A stretch of 63,048 nucleotides of DNA, taken from Proteromonas lacertae. Taxonomy: Eukaryota; Sar; Bigyra; Opalinata; Proteromonadidae. Each line of letters starts with the position of its first letter. Position 1 is the stretch's first letter. A program made the translations under genes and the position numbers. Shown here piece by piece: positions 21,503-34,917 of this stretch. The DNA is taken from the NCBI GenBank assembly GCA_002245135.1, contig NGBS01000913.1, forward strand, positions 1 through 63,048. The letters run 5' to 3'. Below the pieces are notes generated by a model that saw only the letters and a list, made by a program, of their open reading frames with translations, searched no databases and was not told the DNA's origin.

Positions 21503-24500
21503 TTAGTCTTGTACATTTCCTTCCGATCCAGAACTGGAATAAGATCCAGATTCAGAACCTGTGTCAGATCCTGTCTCTGAGCCAGTTTCAGAAGCAGATC
21601 TAGAATGAGAAGCAGATCCTGAATTTGGTGGTGATTTATTAACTTGTTTAACATTTTCTTCTTCTGCTTGATCTGGAACTGATAGAGAAGGATTTACATC
21701 TATTGGATCTGAAATACCTTCTTTAAACTCCTCTTTTTGCTGTTCAGGCAAATCTTGTGAATTTACTTCTTCTTCTTGCTTTTCCTGTGGTTTAGGTATA
21801 TCAGGTTGATCTTCCTCTTTTTCTAAAGCAGGCGGTGTAGGTTCAGTATTCTCTTCTCCTTCTTTCTTCATTTCTTCATTTCCTTCTTTTTTACTACCAT
21901 TATCATCTCCTTTATTACTATTTTCTTCACTATCTGGTGAAAACTTTGGCATTTTTCTTACAATTGCAGAATCACTTTCAGCATGTGGCATATCAAAGAT
22001 ATAACTCTTTCCTTTCACTAAAGAAGCAGCAGGAGAAGCTTCTTCATCCACACTATCACTTTCAATAATGTCAACATCTAATGAGATTGGATTATCAGCC
22101 ATACTATTCTCTCTTTTATATCTTGCTACAAATGGTTCACTCTGAGGCTTCTGTAAACTACCTAATGACCTTCTTTCATTTGGTCTTCCTTCACTATCAG
22201 CAAACTTTCTAAAACCAGGTAAACTACCTCTACTTATCTTTGTAGTGGATGAATTTCCACCATCCATACTAAATCCATCAACTGATTCTGTGTCAGTGTA
22301 AACAAACACATCTTGGCTGACATTGATTGTAGATGATATTTCACTTTCTACACCATAATAATAAGCTTCAGTTGGATTAACAAATCCTTCTTCACCAATA
22401 ATACTGACTTGAGCCATTGCAAATTCAGGTGTTGATTCATATGGTGCATAGAATGGTTTGATGTAAGGCAGTACTGGTTTTTCACCCCAAGGTGGAACTA
22501 CTATTTCATCTTCAGCTTGATCTGGGCTTGTGTAGAAATGCTGTTCTAAGAGATTGTATAATCTAATATATTGATCATATAACTCAATTGTTGTGATTTT
22601 TAAATATTTCAACTATTCAAATAATAATATATATATATATATATATACTTTACTAAATATATCTCCTTCACTAATTTCTTTGTATGTAATATATGGATAA
22701 ACAGGAGGATTAATCACATATCCAGTGTCATTCATAAAGAATGATTCATATTCATATCTATAAGGATTATTTCTTGCCATTCTATTATGATATTTATATA
22801 ATGTTGTTGATGCTTGAACAAGTGGTAAAAATATCTTATCAGGTTCAATTGGACATTTCAATAAGTTTAATTCCATATATCCAATCTTTTGATCATAATC
22901 ACAAAACACCAATTTTAACATTTTCTTTTTTGATTTCTTTTGTGTATGAATCTCAGTATTCCATAAAAATACTTTATTTAAAGGTCTTACTGATTTAGAA
23001 TCCATCAAATAAAAACAATAACTTTCAGCTAATGAATTTATATTTATACCACTGTTGTAATTCACTTTTGGATCATCAAATTTTGTTAATGTAATGAAAT
23101 AATCTTTCTTTGAAGAACCAAATTTACCTGTTGACTTTGCATGATTAAGATCTTCTTGGAATGTCAATTGGAATTGAGCTGATTTGGATGTTGCTGGCTG
23201 AATCTTGTCATTTGGCGGTTGACTACCATATGTTAATCTGTCAGCTAATATTTGAATAACTCTTGTAACTACATCTGGATCAGTGCAATTCTTTAAAATT
23301 AATAATAAATCAGAATTCTTTAAATAATGTTCAATAAATGGATTTATATCACTATAATAATAATAATAATATAAATATAAATATACCCTTGTATTCTTAC
23401 AATATTACAAATTATTTGATGTGCTAATGACGAAATAGGTAATTCCAAATGTAATAAATTGATGATTATACTGACAAAATTGTCAAAATTATGATATATC
23501 TTTAACAAATTCCATGAATCGATTGTTAGTAGATTCAATATACTTAGGATGATTGTACAACATTCTACTTCTTCATCACTTCTTATTTCCTTATTGAAAT
23601 AATTATTGAAATACTCTAAGATTGATTTGGTTATATTTGGATAATCCTCCACTATCATAACATCAACAGTTTCTCGTTTTAACAATTTGTAAAGTATTGT
23701 CAATATTCTTTTACTGTGCTATATTTAATAAATATAATTAATAAATATATACCACTATATCTATCGTAGAAATTGAACTATAAATTGGTTCTAAAGTCTT
23801 TAGTATATTTGCCTGCATAAACAACTGTATATGATATGGTGTATTAATTAATCTAGAAAATAGTCTAATATAACCTCCAAGAGATCTACTCTTATGACTT
23901 ATTAAACAAATATTAAAATTATTAATCAAATCGTAGACTATACATTCATCATCAATCAACATAAACACAATTGTTAGCTTTTCATCAGCTTCTAATATTT
24001 CATCTAATATACTACATAATAACACTGTTAAATCTTCATTCATATTTTCACAATGTGATAAATATGATGCAATATCTTCAAAACAAAAACTACGACAGTA
24101 TTCAGGGAAGTGCTTTGGTCTATCTTTCTTAAATGCAGTACAAACTGAATTGATTAAATCTGCAATTTCTATTCTTATATTATCTTCTAAAATATTGAAT
24201 TTTTCATCATTATTCACTAAAGCACCTATTAGATATTGGAATGGTGATAATTTATCTTTTTTATTGATTCTATTAATAACTTTACACTTTTGATTAGATG
24301 TTTTGTGTGTTGATGAATTTAGTCTGGCTGTTTCGTTGGAACTTGTTGGAGATTTTAACTCATTTCTGTTGATACTTTTAATAAATTCATCATCTTTTTC
24401 ATGTTCTTCTTCTTCTTTTGGTTTTTCTTCTTTATCCCCTTCTTCTTTAACTTCTTCTTCTTCTTTTGGCTTTTCTTCTTTTTCTCCTTTTTCTTCTTTC

Positions 24501-27500
24501 TTTTCTCTCTCCTCTTTTGGTTTTTCTCCATCTTCTTCCTTCTTTTCTTCTTCTTCCTTAGCTTCTTCACCTTCTTTCTTTTCTCCTTCTTCCTCTTTAG
24601 GTTTTTCTTCCGATTTATTTTCCTCTTTTGATCTTGATGTTCCATTCTCTTCTTTCTCTTCTTCAATATTAGACAACACAGGTTTAGGCAATTGAATCTC
24701 ATTACTCTCATTATTGTCACTGTCAGAATTCTCATCCTCTGGAATTGTCTCTGACACACTGTACTTCATCATAATTCTCTCTTCAATTGTTGTACCAATA
24801 TCTAAATCAACATCGTTACCTAATTTATCTATTAAATCTTTAGCACTTTCTGATAACATTGATGAATTATTTAATGTAGGATGATATGTCTTTTTTCTCT
24901 TTACTTCTATTGAAATAACCTTTTCTTGCTCTTCTAACATTGATGTGATTAACTCGATTTTATCTATTAATATTGTATATTTATCTTTCACTATTTTTTC
25001 TTTTAACATTGACATTATTCGTAATATAATACAATGTAATAGTTTATGAGGAACTGTACAATCAATTAATTCGATTAAATACTTTATATTACATCCTATT
25101 AATTGTTTGGTTAAGAATATTCTTCGAATATATTCTGATAAGAGATTTCTATGTTCAATACATGTTGTTTGGAGAGAATCATAAAATGAATTTATAACTA
25201 TTTAAAAAAACATATAATAATATATATTTATACTGCCATGTTTCATTATTGATTGAGGAATATTATATTGAACTGTTAATAGTTTATTCTGTTGTTTAAA
25301 CTCTTCAGCACCAATATAATCAGGACATACTGTATCATAATACTTCACAATTAGAGAGAATAACTTACCAAATCTTATATAGATATTAGGTAATAATTTC
25401 TTTGGGATTACATCTGGTTTTAATTTATCTAATATTTCGAAATATGGTTCAATTTCTTTCTCACCTAATACATCACCACATTTAGTTTCTTGCTCAAATA
25501 AATCAGATAATAGTTTGGGTAATTCATAACAGAATATTGGAACATTAAATGCATCACATTGTACAATAAATGGTTTTAATTTCAATGATGGTAAATACTA
25601 TTCATAAATACATAATTATATAATATAATAAATACATCTTCGTGATCAATATAAACATTCATTGCATCTATTAATATAGATAAAAGTGCATGATGTAAAG
25701 CATAAATAGCATCCTGAGAAACTTTACCATTTTGAATTGAATACTATTTAAAATAATAATATACTAATTATATACATAATCACTTGTTTCTTCTTCAAAT
25801 TTTATACCACACTCTTCACAATAATCACATCGATCATTATCAAAATGATTATAACATAATGGACAGAACAATGGATTATCTTCATACACAGAGTTATATA
25901 TATTTGAATCAAATACATCTTGTTCATCAAATTTACTAAGTAATAATCTTTCTACATATGCAGAGTTGATTCTAGCTTGATCTTCTGTAAGATTGGTTGA
26001 ATATGAAGAAATCTTTAGGAATTTTGCTATTTCTACTTTGAAATCTATACACAAATAGATAATTTAGAATAAATATACATGGATTTGCCACATTGATTTG
26101 TTGAGCAATAAACTTGCTTACAATGAAAATGTTTTCTTCTGTTAATGTTAAGATCTTGTTATAATTAACATATAATATGCTGTTGTTTGGAGTTTGAGTA
26201 ATTGAATTTGGAGCTATAAACAGTAATAATGATTATATATAAATACTTTTTGATTCATCAATTGTTGATAATAAATAGTCATTCGGTGGTTGATAAACAT
26301 CACCTTTTGAAGCATATAAAATATACTAAAATATTATATAAAATAACAAATATATAGTAAAATACATAATAAATATCATCAGTTTCGTCATTATCAGTTC
26401 CTTTAATATAAATCTCATTCTCTAAATAGAAATAATAATAATATATAAATCATAATAATAAATCATACTTCCTTTCTTTACAACAACAGTAATATCATCA
26501 TTATCTTTCTCATCAACAATAACACCATACAATTTGATCTTAATCTTTGGTTCTTCATTCTATTAAATAATAATAAAAAACATATATATATTATACTTTA
26601 TAAATATAAGCACAATTCTCTGTAAATATCATTATACCTTTTGTCCATGTATTCAATATACTACTCTTGTTATTGGTCTTATATTGTATTGGCAATCTTC
26701 TAATTGGATTAGCTACAGTAGTTGAATCAGGGAATAATCCATTTTCTGCTCTATCATTAATTACTTTCAATCCAATATATTGTAATGGAATATCATCTAT
26801 TTCTAATAGTTCAAAATAATATTCATTATCCAGTAAAGCGTATAAACAATTTTTATCTTCAATATTATCACCTGTAACGAATATATTTCTTATTAATTCC
26901 AAACCACTTTCATATATTTTCTTCTTAGTTTCTAATCCCAATTTCTTTGAGATTCGTGGTGTTGATGGAGATTGCATTGTTGTTGATCTCATTGTCGATT
27001 TTGAAGAAGAAACAGAAGAAACAGCAAAAGGAACAGCTGATATTGTAGTAGGTGAATTAGTCTTTAATTTAGTTGATAATGTTAAAGTATTATTATCGTC
27101 TTTTTCTGGAGTATTTATTCCTTTTTGTAAAACAATAGAATCTCTATCACTTCTTACACTCTTTAATGCATTTGTTTCTTCATTTTCTACTTCCATTTTA
27201 AATTTATTAATTATAGAAATTAGCTTTTTAAACCAAGTTGGAACTATTTGAAAAATTCTGAATATATTTTCAGTCTTTTTCAATATATTTCCTAAAGTTT
27301 CAATTCCACACAATAACACTTCATTATCATTCTCATTATTTAATACTTTTATAGTCGTTTTAAAAAGTGGGGTATGTTTTTGCACCCAAAGCGGAAAACT
27401 TTCCCCATTTTCAAACAGAAAACTTGTAATTCTTAATACATCTATTACTCCACTTGATTTCTTCTCTTCTTCACAGTTATAACGACTTAATATTGTTGAT

Positions 27501-30296
27501 AATGGTTCAAGTATTTTGGCATTCGTTAAAGCAGCTAAATGTGATCCTTTATTACAGTAATTGTAAAATATCTTACAATAGACTGACAAATACAATAAAT
27601 TATCACTGTCATATTTGCATTTACTAAATGCTTTGAATATAAATGGCAAAACAGTAATTCTATCTGATATAATTTTACTTAGAATAATAGGAACATAATA
27701 ATCAAAGTTAGCAAAATAGGCTATTAAACTACCAATTACTATCTTTATTTCAATAGAATTATCATCTCCAAATAGTTTAATTATATGTAAAATTGTTTCA
27801 CATTCTTTACCTAAAAACACTCTTTTGGCTTCAAATTCGTCAGGTGGAATATTATTGTCTGATACTAACGCATAGATTGTCTTTGCACCATCTATTACTG
27901 ACTGTTCGTTACCTTTTTTAAGGTATAATTCTTCAACAATCTAAAAAGAGTTATTATAATATTATATATATATATATATATATACAGTAAACCAAGCATT
28001 TAACAACAAATGCAATTCACCAATATAAGCTTCAGATGATTCTATTTAATAATAATATCAAATAATAATATATACTTCGAGCAAATCTTTGGCTTAATTC
28101 ACTAATTAATATATTCACTACAGGAGCTAATGGACATGATAATAATATAATAATTTGATCATCTGTTAAAGATTGTTCAATTTTACTTTCAGTAAAACAT
28201 GTCAATAAACAGGATTTTGCTTCTTCACATGTATTTTTATCATTTATACAATACATTATGAAATTGAGAAAATCAGATTTCTTAAAGAGATTTGTAGCTA
28301 CAATAATTCTTATAAGAATTGGACATTCACTGACTATTAATTGTATTGTTTTCAACACATCTAATTCAATATAAATTGCAGTTCGAGCTTTTAAGGTTTG
28401 AACATAATCCAACTATAACACCAATAAATAAATAAATAAATAATATATAATAATATATATATACAGATAATAATTCATGAAATAATGAATCAATCACTGG
28501 CAATAGTTTATTAATATAATCTTGATTAGTACCAACCTTCTTAAATATATTATATATAATCCTCGTAATAAATGGAATCAATGCACCTTCATCTCTATTT
28601 GTTGCTGTTGATAATAACTTCACTAAAACAGGTAATAATCTCTCTTTAATATCTTCAAAATCTAATAAAGTCTCTTTAGTATAAGATGCTAATATAACTA
28701 ATGCATTTTTGTTCATATAACTATTCACATCATCATCATCTTTTGGTATATAAGCTCCATCTTTACCATTGTTCTTTAATAAAGCTTGAGCTTTCCACCA
28801 TCCTTTACACAGTGTAGGAGTAATGAATAATGCTGGTACTACGGATCGTTCTATTTTCTTACTAGGAGGATGAGTTTCATCTTGTGGGAATAGGGAATAA
28901 GAAGCTAATATCTCCAATAACTATGAATATAATATAAGTGGAAAAAAAGAGAAAAGTAATATATATACAATAATAGTAGTAGATGGTGCTACAAACAATG
29001 GTTTTCCTGGCTGTGGATATAATGATAATAATCTCTCAAACTTGTTTGGATCTGTTATAAAATTGAAATATTTCTTCATTGATTCATATCTGATTATTCC
29101 ATCTTTAGTCGAATGGGGATGAAATTCTTTTCTATATTTCCTTTCTCTTGATAAATCTTCATGTCTATATCTTAACTCTCTACACCATAAATCCCAATTC
29201 TTACTATATAAATAAAAATATATAAATCTAAAAATATATACGTTTCATTGTTTGAACTAAACTCGACTGTAGTTTTATCATTGTAACTCATAATTGCTTT
29301 CTTTCCATCAATTTTTAATTCAGTATCTGTCATATATATCACTCTATCTGGTGCATAATCGTCATTAACCATTCTATACTCATGAATTGAAATATCAGCT
29401 ATTGAACAATAGGAGTCAATCGATGTGCCATCTACTGTCACTGTTATTAAATCAATATCTGATGGGAAATACAGTGTTAGAATATTATATCGAGGAATTG
29501 GATGAAATAATTTAGAGATTTGAAGTGCTGCAAAATATTTTACATCTTGAGAAGAACAGAATAGCAAATAAAATAAATGTTCCACTGTAAAGCAATTATC
29601 TTCTACCAAATTCGAGGTAAATGAACTAAAACAAATTCTTCGTAAAATAGCTGTCGATTGACCTTGTGTGTATTGAACTGCCTATATTTATATATAAATA
29701 ATTACAATTATACTGATAAATTCGATAAAATTGATAATCCTTCGGTTTTTAAGAATGCTCGAACCAAAGACTCACTATTATAGAATATAATAAATAAATA
29801 GTAATTATACTCAATCAATATATTATTTAAAGCATTTAATACATTACTACACAACAGATTATTAGATAAAAGTTCATATAATGTTTCCCATACATTATCT
29901 ATTGAAGATATCTCTTTACAATAATCTTTTGCTATTTTTCCTATTATTGTTAATATCTATTTATTATATCTTTTCTTTTAAATCATACTAAATCAGAACA
30001 GTCTATTGGTACTTTCGGTAGTAATGATACATTCAATAACTCAGCAATACTAGAAGTATGTAGAGCTATATAAAATTAAAATAAATACATATACGTTTGC
30101 CTTTGATCAATTCAAGTGAATTAAGGGTTTTCAGCGACTTTAGCATATTTTTTGACTATCAAAATATTCATATTATACATACTCCTGAGTTAAATGAACA
30201 TAAAGAACACCCATTCAAATTACTCTCTAAACTATCTATAATCTCATCTATTCTATAAAAATTGGAAAATATACTAGGATCATAATCATTTGGCAT
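21503..30296 (-). CDS. Giant HEAT/ARM-like protein, unidentified
   Basis: One gene of about 8.8 kb with some 25 introns of 25-60 nt, giving roughly 2,500 residues. Start ATG 30296 (MPNDYDPSIFSNFYR). Order: long helical HEAT/ARM-like N-terminal half including a KNWDLWCRELRYRHEDLSR segment (about 29190-29140); a GKDGAYIPKDDDD loop (28760); a Ser/Thr-rich linker (27100-26950); a possible PH-like beta domain (26650-26100); a zinc-ribbon CPLC...CDYCEECG (about 25880-25800); more helical repeats; a Glu/Lys low-complexity tract (24400-24680); another helical block; and an acidic Ser/Glu/Gly tail ending SEGNVQD. No catalytic motif seen. It looks like a scaffold or regulatory protein. I considered RME-8/DNAJC13, DOCK and formin FH3 proteins but found no diagnostic motif. 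Exon joins are partly by eye. Confidence 0.7.
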
Positions 30297-30435
30297 GATA
30301 ACTGTAACTTTTAAGTTAGTCGAAGCTGAAGTAAATCAATTTTTAAAAAAGTATGTCTCAAGCTCAAATACGTTATTTTTGTCCTCTCATACTAAAAACA
30401 TAAATTCTTAATAACAGTTAAATTACATACTTATA

Positions 30436-31470
30436 TTAATTTACTTTTATTATATTATCATTCTTATCAAATTTTATTTTATCTTCATCATGATCTTTTT
30501 CCATATAAAAGTATTTCACATATTCACATAAACGACAACTACTATATAAATAATCAACTTCAAATCGATTATACCATTCTTTGTAATACGCATTGGGCCA
30601 ATATATATAATCATTCAATTCTTTTTCATTCTCTTTTATTGATACTATATATTTCATCATTTCTTTATAGTTTTCAAAATCACCACTGAAGATTACTGAT
30701 TTCCCGTTAGGAAAATATAGTCTAGCATTTCGAGGACCAAAATAAATAGGAATTGAACCAGCTCGTAAACATTCTAATAGTTTCTCTGTTACATAATAAT
30801 CATCTTCCTTACAACTATGCATTTCACCAAATTTTACATCTTCTATTGAATTTTCTATAGCTATACAAAATTTATAGTGTCTTAACAATTCAAGTTTTGA
30901 ACCATTATAAAAATGGTTGAATGCTTTTCCATATAAATCTACTTTCATATATTCACTTATCATTTTTATCAACTTGTTTCTATTCTTGTATTTTCTACTA
31001 TACAATGCAACAGCTGCATTTTTTCTATTTTCAAAAGGATTGTTTTTCAATGAAGATTTAGCTGCATTGATTAAATCATCTACATCTTTATCTTGATAAT
31101 ATGACATAGCAAAATTATGTTTTGTATAGTATAATCGATAAGTTATTGCAAATTGAAAGTGTTTATCTTTTCCTTCTGATATATTATATGTTCTAGGCCA
31201 TCTGCGTTGAGGTTCTAAATTGGCATCTATATTCACTACGTTTGTATAATAAAATTTATATTTCTTTATGAAATTATTATAAACATTTCCAACAACATCA
31301 TTCCTATTTTCTTTAACTAATTCACATACCACATTATAAGAACAGTTCTGCTTTGTTGTGCTTAATGGTAACCAGTTGTTAAAGTTTGATTTTAGCCATA
31401 GCACAACATTTGTTGAATTACAATAACACAACAATATTATATACAACAACAGAACAACACACTCTTTCAT
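30436..31470 (-). CDS. GT10 alpha-fucosyltransferase, tandem copy 1
   Basis: Golgi-type fucosyltransferase of family GT10, moving fucose from GDP-fucose to glycans. I place the start at ATG 31470 (MKECVVLLLYIILLCYC), giving a hydrophobic signal-anchor; an in-frame extension upstream has no ATG. The C-terminal half carries the family motif: YKFCIAIENS, then DYYVTEKLLECLRAGSIPIYFGP, which binds the donor nucleotide. Length of 344 residues is normal for the family. No introns, unlike most neighbours. The protein equals that of copy 2, and the 1.19-kb unit is repeated three times head to tail, so the duplication is recent. Confidence 0.9.
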   Translation of the reverse strand: MKECVVLLLYIILLCYCNSTNVVLWLKSNFNNWLPLSTTKQNCSYNVVCELVKENRNDVVGNVYNNFIKKYKFYYTNVVNIDANLEPQRRWPRTYNISEGKDKHFQFAITYRLYYTKHNFAMSYYQDKDVDDLINAAKSSLKNNPFENRKNAAVALYSRKYKNRNKLIKMISEYMKVDLYGKAFNHFYNGSKLELLRHYKFCIAIENSIEDVKFGEMHSCKEDDYYVTEKLLECLRAGSIPIYFGPRNARLYFPNGKSVIFSGDFENYKEMMKYIVSIKENEKELNDYIYWPNAYYKEWYNRFEVDYLYSSCRLCEYVKYFYMEKDHDEDKIKFDKNDNIIKVN

Positions 31471-31623
31471 GAGATATTGACAAAAAAATGAAAATAGCTT
31501 CAAACAAGTATCAAGCTCATTACTAATCTTTTTTAATTATTTATTAAATAAAAACAAAAATATATTCCAAATATACACTAATAGAAAATAAATTCTCAAT
31601 AACAGTTAAATTACATACTTATA

Positions 31624-32658
31624 TTAATTTACTTTTATTATATTATCATTCTTATCAAATTTTATTTTATCTTCATCATGATCTTTTTCCATATAAAAGT
31701 ATTTCACATATTCACATAAACGACAACTACTATATAAATAATCAACTTCAAATCGATTATACCATTCTTTGTAATACGCATTGGGCCAATATATATAATC
31801 ATTCAATTCTTTTTCATTCTCTTTTATTGATACTATATATTTCATCATTTCTTTATAGTTTTCAAAATCACCACTGAAGATTACTGATTTCCCGTTAGGA
31901 AAATATAGTCTAGCATTTCGAGGACCAAAATAAATAGGAATTGAACCAGCTCGTAAACATTCTAATAGTTTCTCTGTTACATAATAATCATCTTCCTTAC
32001 AACTATGCATTTCACCAAATTTTACATCTTCTATTGAATTTTCTATAGCTATACAAAATTTATAGTGTCTTAACAATTCAAGTTTTGAACCATTATAAAA
32101 ATGGTTGAATGCTTTTCCATATAAATCTACTTTCATATATTCACTTATCATTTTTATCAACTTGTTTCTATTCTTGTATTTTCTACTATACAATGCAACA
32201 GCTGCATTTTTTCTATTTTCAAAAGGATTGTTTTTCAATGAAGATTTAGCTGCATTGATTAAATCATCTACATCTTTATCTTGATAATATGACATAGCAA
32301 AATTATGTTTTGTATAGTATAATCGATAAGTTATTGCAAATTGAAAGTGTTTATCTTTTCCTTCTGATATATTATATGTTCTAGGCCATCTGCGTTGAGG
32401 TTCTAAATTGGCATCTATATTCACTACGTTTGTATAATAAAATTTATATTTCTTTATGAAATTATTATAAACATTTCCAACAACATCATTCCTATTTTCT
32501 TTAACTAATTCACATACCACATTATAAGAACAGTTCTGCTTTGTTGTGCTTAATGGTAACCAGTTGTTAAAGTTTGATTTTAGCCATAGCACAACATTTG
32601 TTGAATTACAATAACACAACAATATTATATACAACAACAGAACAACACACTCTTTCAT
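31624..32658 (-). CDS. GT10 alpha-fucosyltransferase, tandem copy 2
   Basis: Same protein as copy 1, residue for residue, and the intergenic DNA also matches (unit length 1,188 bp) except for small indels in the A/T runs. Start ATG 32658, signal-anchor MKECVVLLLYI, donor-binding motif YYVTEKLLECLRAGSIPIYFGP. Because copies 1 and 2 are so alike, copy number in the genome may be misjudged by short-read assembly. Confidence 0.9.
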   Translation of the reverse strand: MKECVVLLLYIILLCYCNSTNVVLWLKSNFNNWLPLSTTKQNCSYNVVCELVKENRNDVVGNVYNNFIKKYKFYYTNVVNIDANLEPQRRWPRTYNISEGKDKHFQFAITYRLYYTKHNFAMSYYQDKDVDDLINAAKSSLKNNPFENRKNAAVALYSRKYKNRNKLIKMISEYMKVDLYGKAFNHFYNGSKLELLRHYKFCIAIENSIEDVKFGEMHSCKEDDYYVTEKLLECLRAGSIPIYFGPRNARLYFPNGKSVIFSGDFENYKEMMKYIVSIKENEKELNDYIYWPNAYYKEWYNRFEVDYLYSSCRLCEYVKYFYMEKDHDEDKIKFDKNDNIIKVN

Positions 32659-32810
32659 GAGATATTGACAAAAAAATGAAAATAGCTTCAAACAAGTATC
32701 AAGCTCATTACTAATCTTTTTAATTATTTATTAAATAAAAACAAAAATATATTCCAAATATACACTAATAGAAAATAAATTCTCAATAACAGTTAAATTA
32801 CATACTTATA

Positions 32811-33845
32811 TTAATTTACTTTTATTATATTATCATTCTTATCAAATTTTATTTTATCTTCATCATGATCTTTTTCCATATAAAAGTATTTCACATATTC
32901 ACATAAACGACAACTACTATATAAATAATCAACTTCAAATCGATTATACCATTCTTTGTAATACGCATTGGGCCAATATATATAATCATTCAATTCTTTT
33001 TCATTCTCTTTTATTGATACTATATATTTCATCATTTCTTTATAGTTTTCAAAATCACCACTGAAGATTACTGATTTCCCGTTAGGAAAATATAGTCTAG
33101 CATTTCGAGGACCAAAATAAATAGGAATTGAACCAGCTCGTAAACATTCTAATAGTTTCTCTGTTACATAATAATCATCTTCCTTACAACTATGCATTTC
33201 ACCAAATTTTACATCTTCTATTGAATTTTCTATAGCTATACAAAATTTATAGTGTCTTAACAATTCAAGTTTTGAACCATTATAAAAATGGTTGAATGCT
33301 TTTCCATATAAATCTACTTTCATATATTCACTTATCATTTTTATCAACTTGTTTCTATTCTTGTATTTTACACCAAAAACAGCAACAGCTTCGTTTTTTC
33401 TATTTTCAAAAGGATTGTTTTTCAATGAAGATTTAGCTGCATTGATTAAATCATCTACATCTCGAGTTTTAAGATATGACATAGCAAAATTATGTTTTGT
33501 GTAATATAATCGATAAGTTATTGCAAATTGAAAGTGTTTATCTTTTCCTTCTGATATATTATATGTTCTAGGCCATCTGCGTTGAGGTTCTAAATTGGCA
33601 TCTATATTTATTACATTGGAGTAGTGAGATTTATATCGATCTACACAAGAATTATATATATTACCTATCACATCACTTCTAGTCTCATTAATAATCTCAC
33701 AAACCACACCATATGCACAATTCTGTTTAACTAAATCAAAAGGAAGCCAATCAGTAAAATCTGATTCTAATTTGAGCACAACATGTGTTAAATTACAATA
33801 ACACAACGATAATATATACAACAACAGAACAACACACTCTTTCAT
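32811..33845 (-). CDS. GT10 alpha-fucosyltransferase, tandem copy 3 (mosaic)
   Basis: Third tandem fucosyltransferase gene, start ATG 33845. The signal-anchor and the C-terminal ~230 residues match copies 1 and 2, but about 75 residues after the anchor are clearly different (LTHVVLKLESDFTDWLPF versus STNVVLWLKSNFNNWLPL), and a second small patch differs near 33365-33470 (GVKYKNR versus SRKYKNR, LKTRDVDD versus YQDKDVDD). This patchwork suggests that gene conversion has made the catalytic half uniform while the stem and acceptor-side region stays different. It may use another acceptor. Confidence 0.9.
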   Translation of the reverse strand: MKECVVLLLYILSLCYCNLTHVVLKLESDFTDWLPFDLVKQNCAYGVVCEIINETRSDVIGNIYNSCVDRYKSHYSNVINIDANLEPQRRWPRTYNISEGKDKHFQFAITYRLYYTKHNFAMSYLKTRDVDDLINAAKSSLKNNPFENRKNEAVAVFGVKYKNRNKLIKMISEYMKVDLYGKAFNHFYNGSKLELLRHYKFCIAIENSIEDVKFGEMHSCKEDDYYVTEKLLECLRAGSIPIYFGPRNARLYFPNGKSVIFSGDFENYKEMMKYIVSIKENEKELNDYIYWPNAYYKEWYNRFEVDYLYSSCRLCEYVKYFYMEKDHDEDKIKFDKNDNIIKVN

Positions 33846-34917
33846 GAGATATTGACAAAAAAATGAAAATAGCTTCAAACAAGTATCAAGCTCATTTACT
33901 TTTTAAACGACTATATTTCTGAAATGTTTTTCTTCGATTCCTTCATCAATAACTTAATAAATTAGTTCAGTATCATGTGAAATAGAAGTATGTCAATTGA
34001 TTTATATTCAACAGATGAAAGAAAGTATTGAAACGTGTGAGAAAGAAGTGGATATAGCTAGAGGATCAGAATGTTGTAAAAAAGGTTAAGAATTTAATTT
34101 AGATGTTAAAGAAGATATAATAAAAGAAGCCATCGGAAAGAAACTCAATATAAGGAAAAAAAATTGGAGATCCATAGTACAGCCATTATGCAAAAAGGAT
34201 TAAACTATAAAATTTTAATTCTCTATCTAATGATTATTGATGTGGTATAATAAGCATATACATCTCAGAATAAATTAAGTAAATGATTAAATATAGAAAC
34301 ACTTTATTGATTTTGTGTATGTGTTACTAAGGTTGAAAAAGGTGTAGCAGGTTAAAGGAATGCTTCAGGCAGGATAGAAATTATTCTTTACCTTATAAAC
34401 TATACTATTTCATATATGATAATTCTTAAATTCCACCTCCCATAGCGTCAAAAGATAATATCTAAAGCTAAATATAATATGTAAAGCTATGATAAATGGG
34501 ATAATTGGGATGTTTACTCTGATCTAGTAACAAAGTATCTACAACATCACTATTATCATAGTTGATATAATGAAGAAGAACTGTAAGCTCATCAGTATTT
34601 AACTCATAAGTTGTATTAAAGATTAAAGTATGTTCTTGTTCTTCTTTTATTAGTAATGGTGATATTTATCTAATACTCGAATTATCTCTTATCTTTTTAT
34701 TATTGACTATATTCTTGCATAATTAGCTGCTATTAGTTAAAAATAAGAGATATATAATCATTTCAAAAATAAACAAAAAATAGGCTTGACATGTTCAAGC
34801 CTTTCTATTTTTTCATAGAATTTAAAATTTCGTTTTCTATTGTTTTATCATTGTTTATTCATGTACAAACCAACATAACACAAACAATCATAAACTAAAA
34901 TCTGTTTAAAAATTTAA
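33846..34917. other. Gap with possible MULE-derived relic
   Basis: No gene supported. About 34140-34260 resembles, with many changes, the outer part of the MULE's right TIR (about 18050-18150): aligned landmarks are TGGAGATCCA/TGGAGGTCCA, GTACAGCCATTATG/GTACAGTTATTATG and CTAATGATTA. It may be a decayed relative of that element. At 34782-34802 a perfect short inverted repeat AGGCTTGA-cat(g)-TTCAAGCCT is flanked by A- and T-runs, a possible transcript-end hairpin or copy of the TCAAGCC motif. Confidence 0.4.

Noticed and set aside
24401-24695. Phe/Ser-rich open frames on the plus strand
   Set aside because: They are the complement of the Glu/Lys-rich low-complexity tract of the giant minus-strand gene and show no sign of their own selection.
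30436-33878. Eleven-residue N-terminal extension of the fucosyltransferases
   Set aside because: It would start at TTG; the first ATG gives a normal signal-anchor, so the extension is left out.
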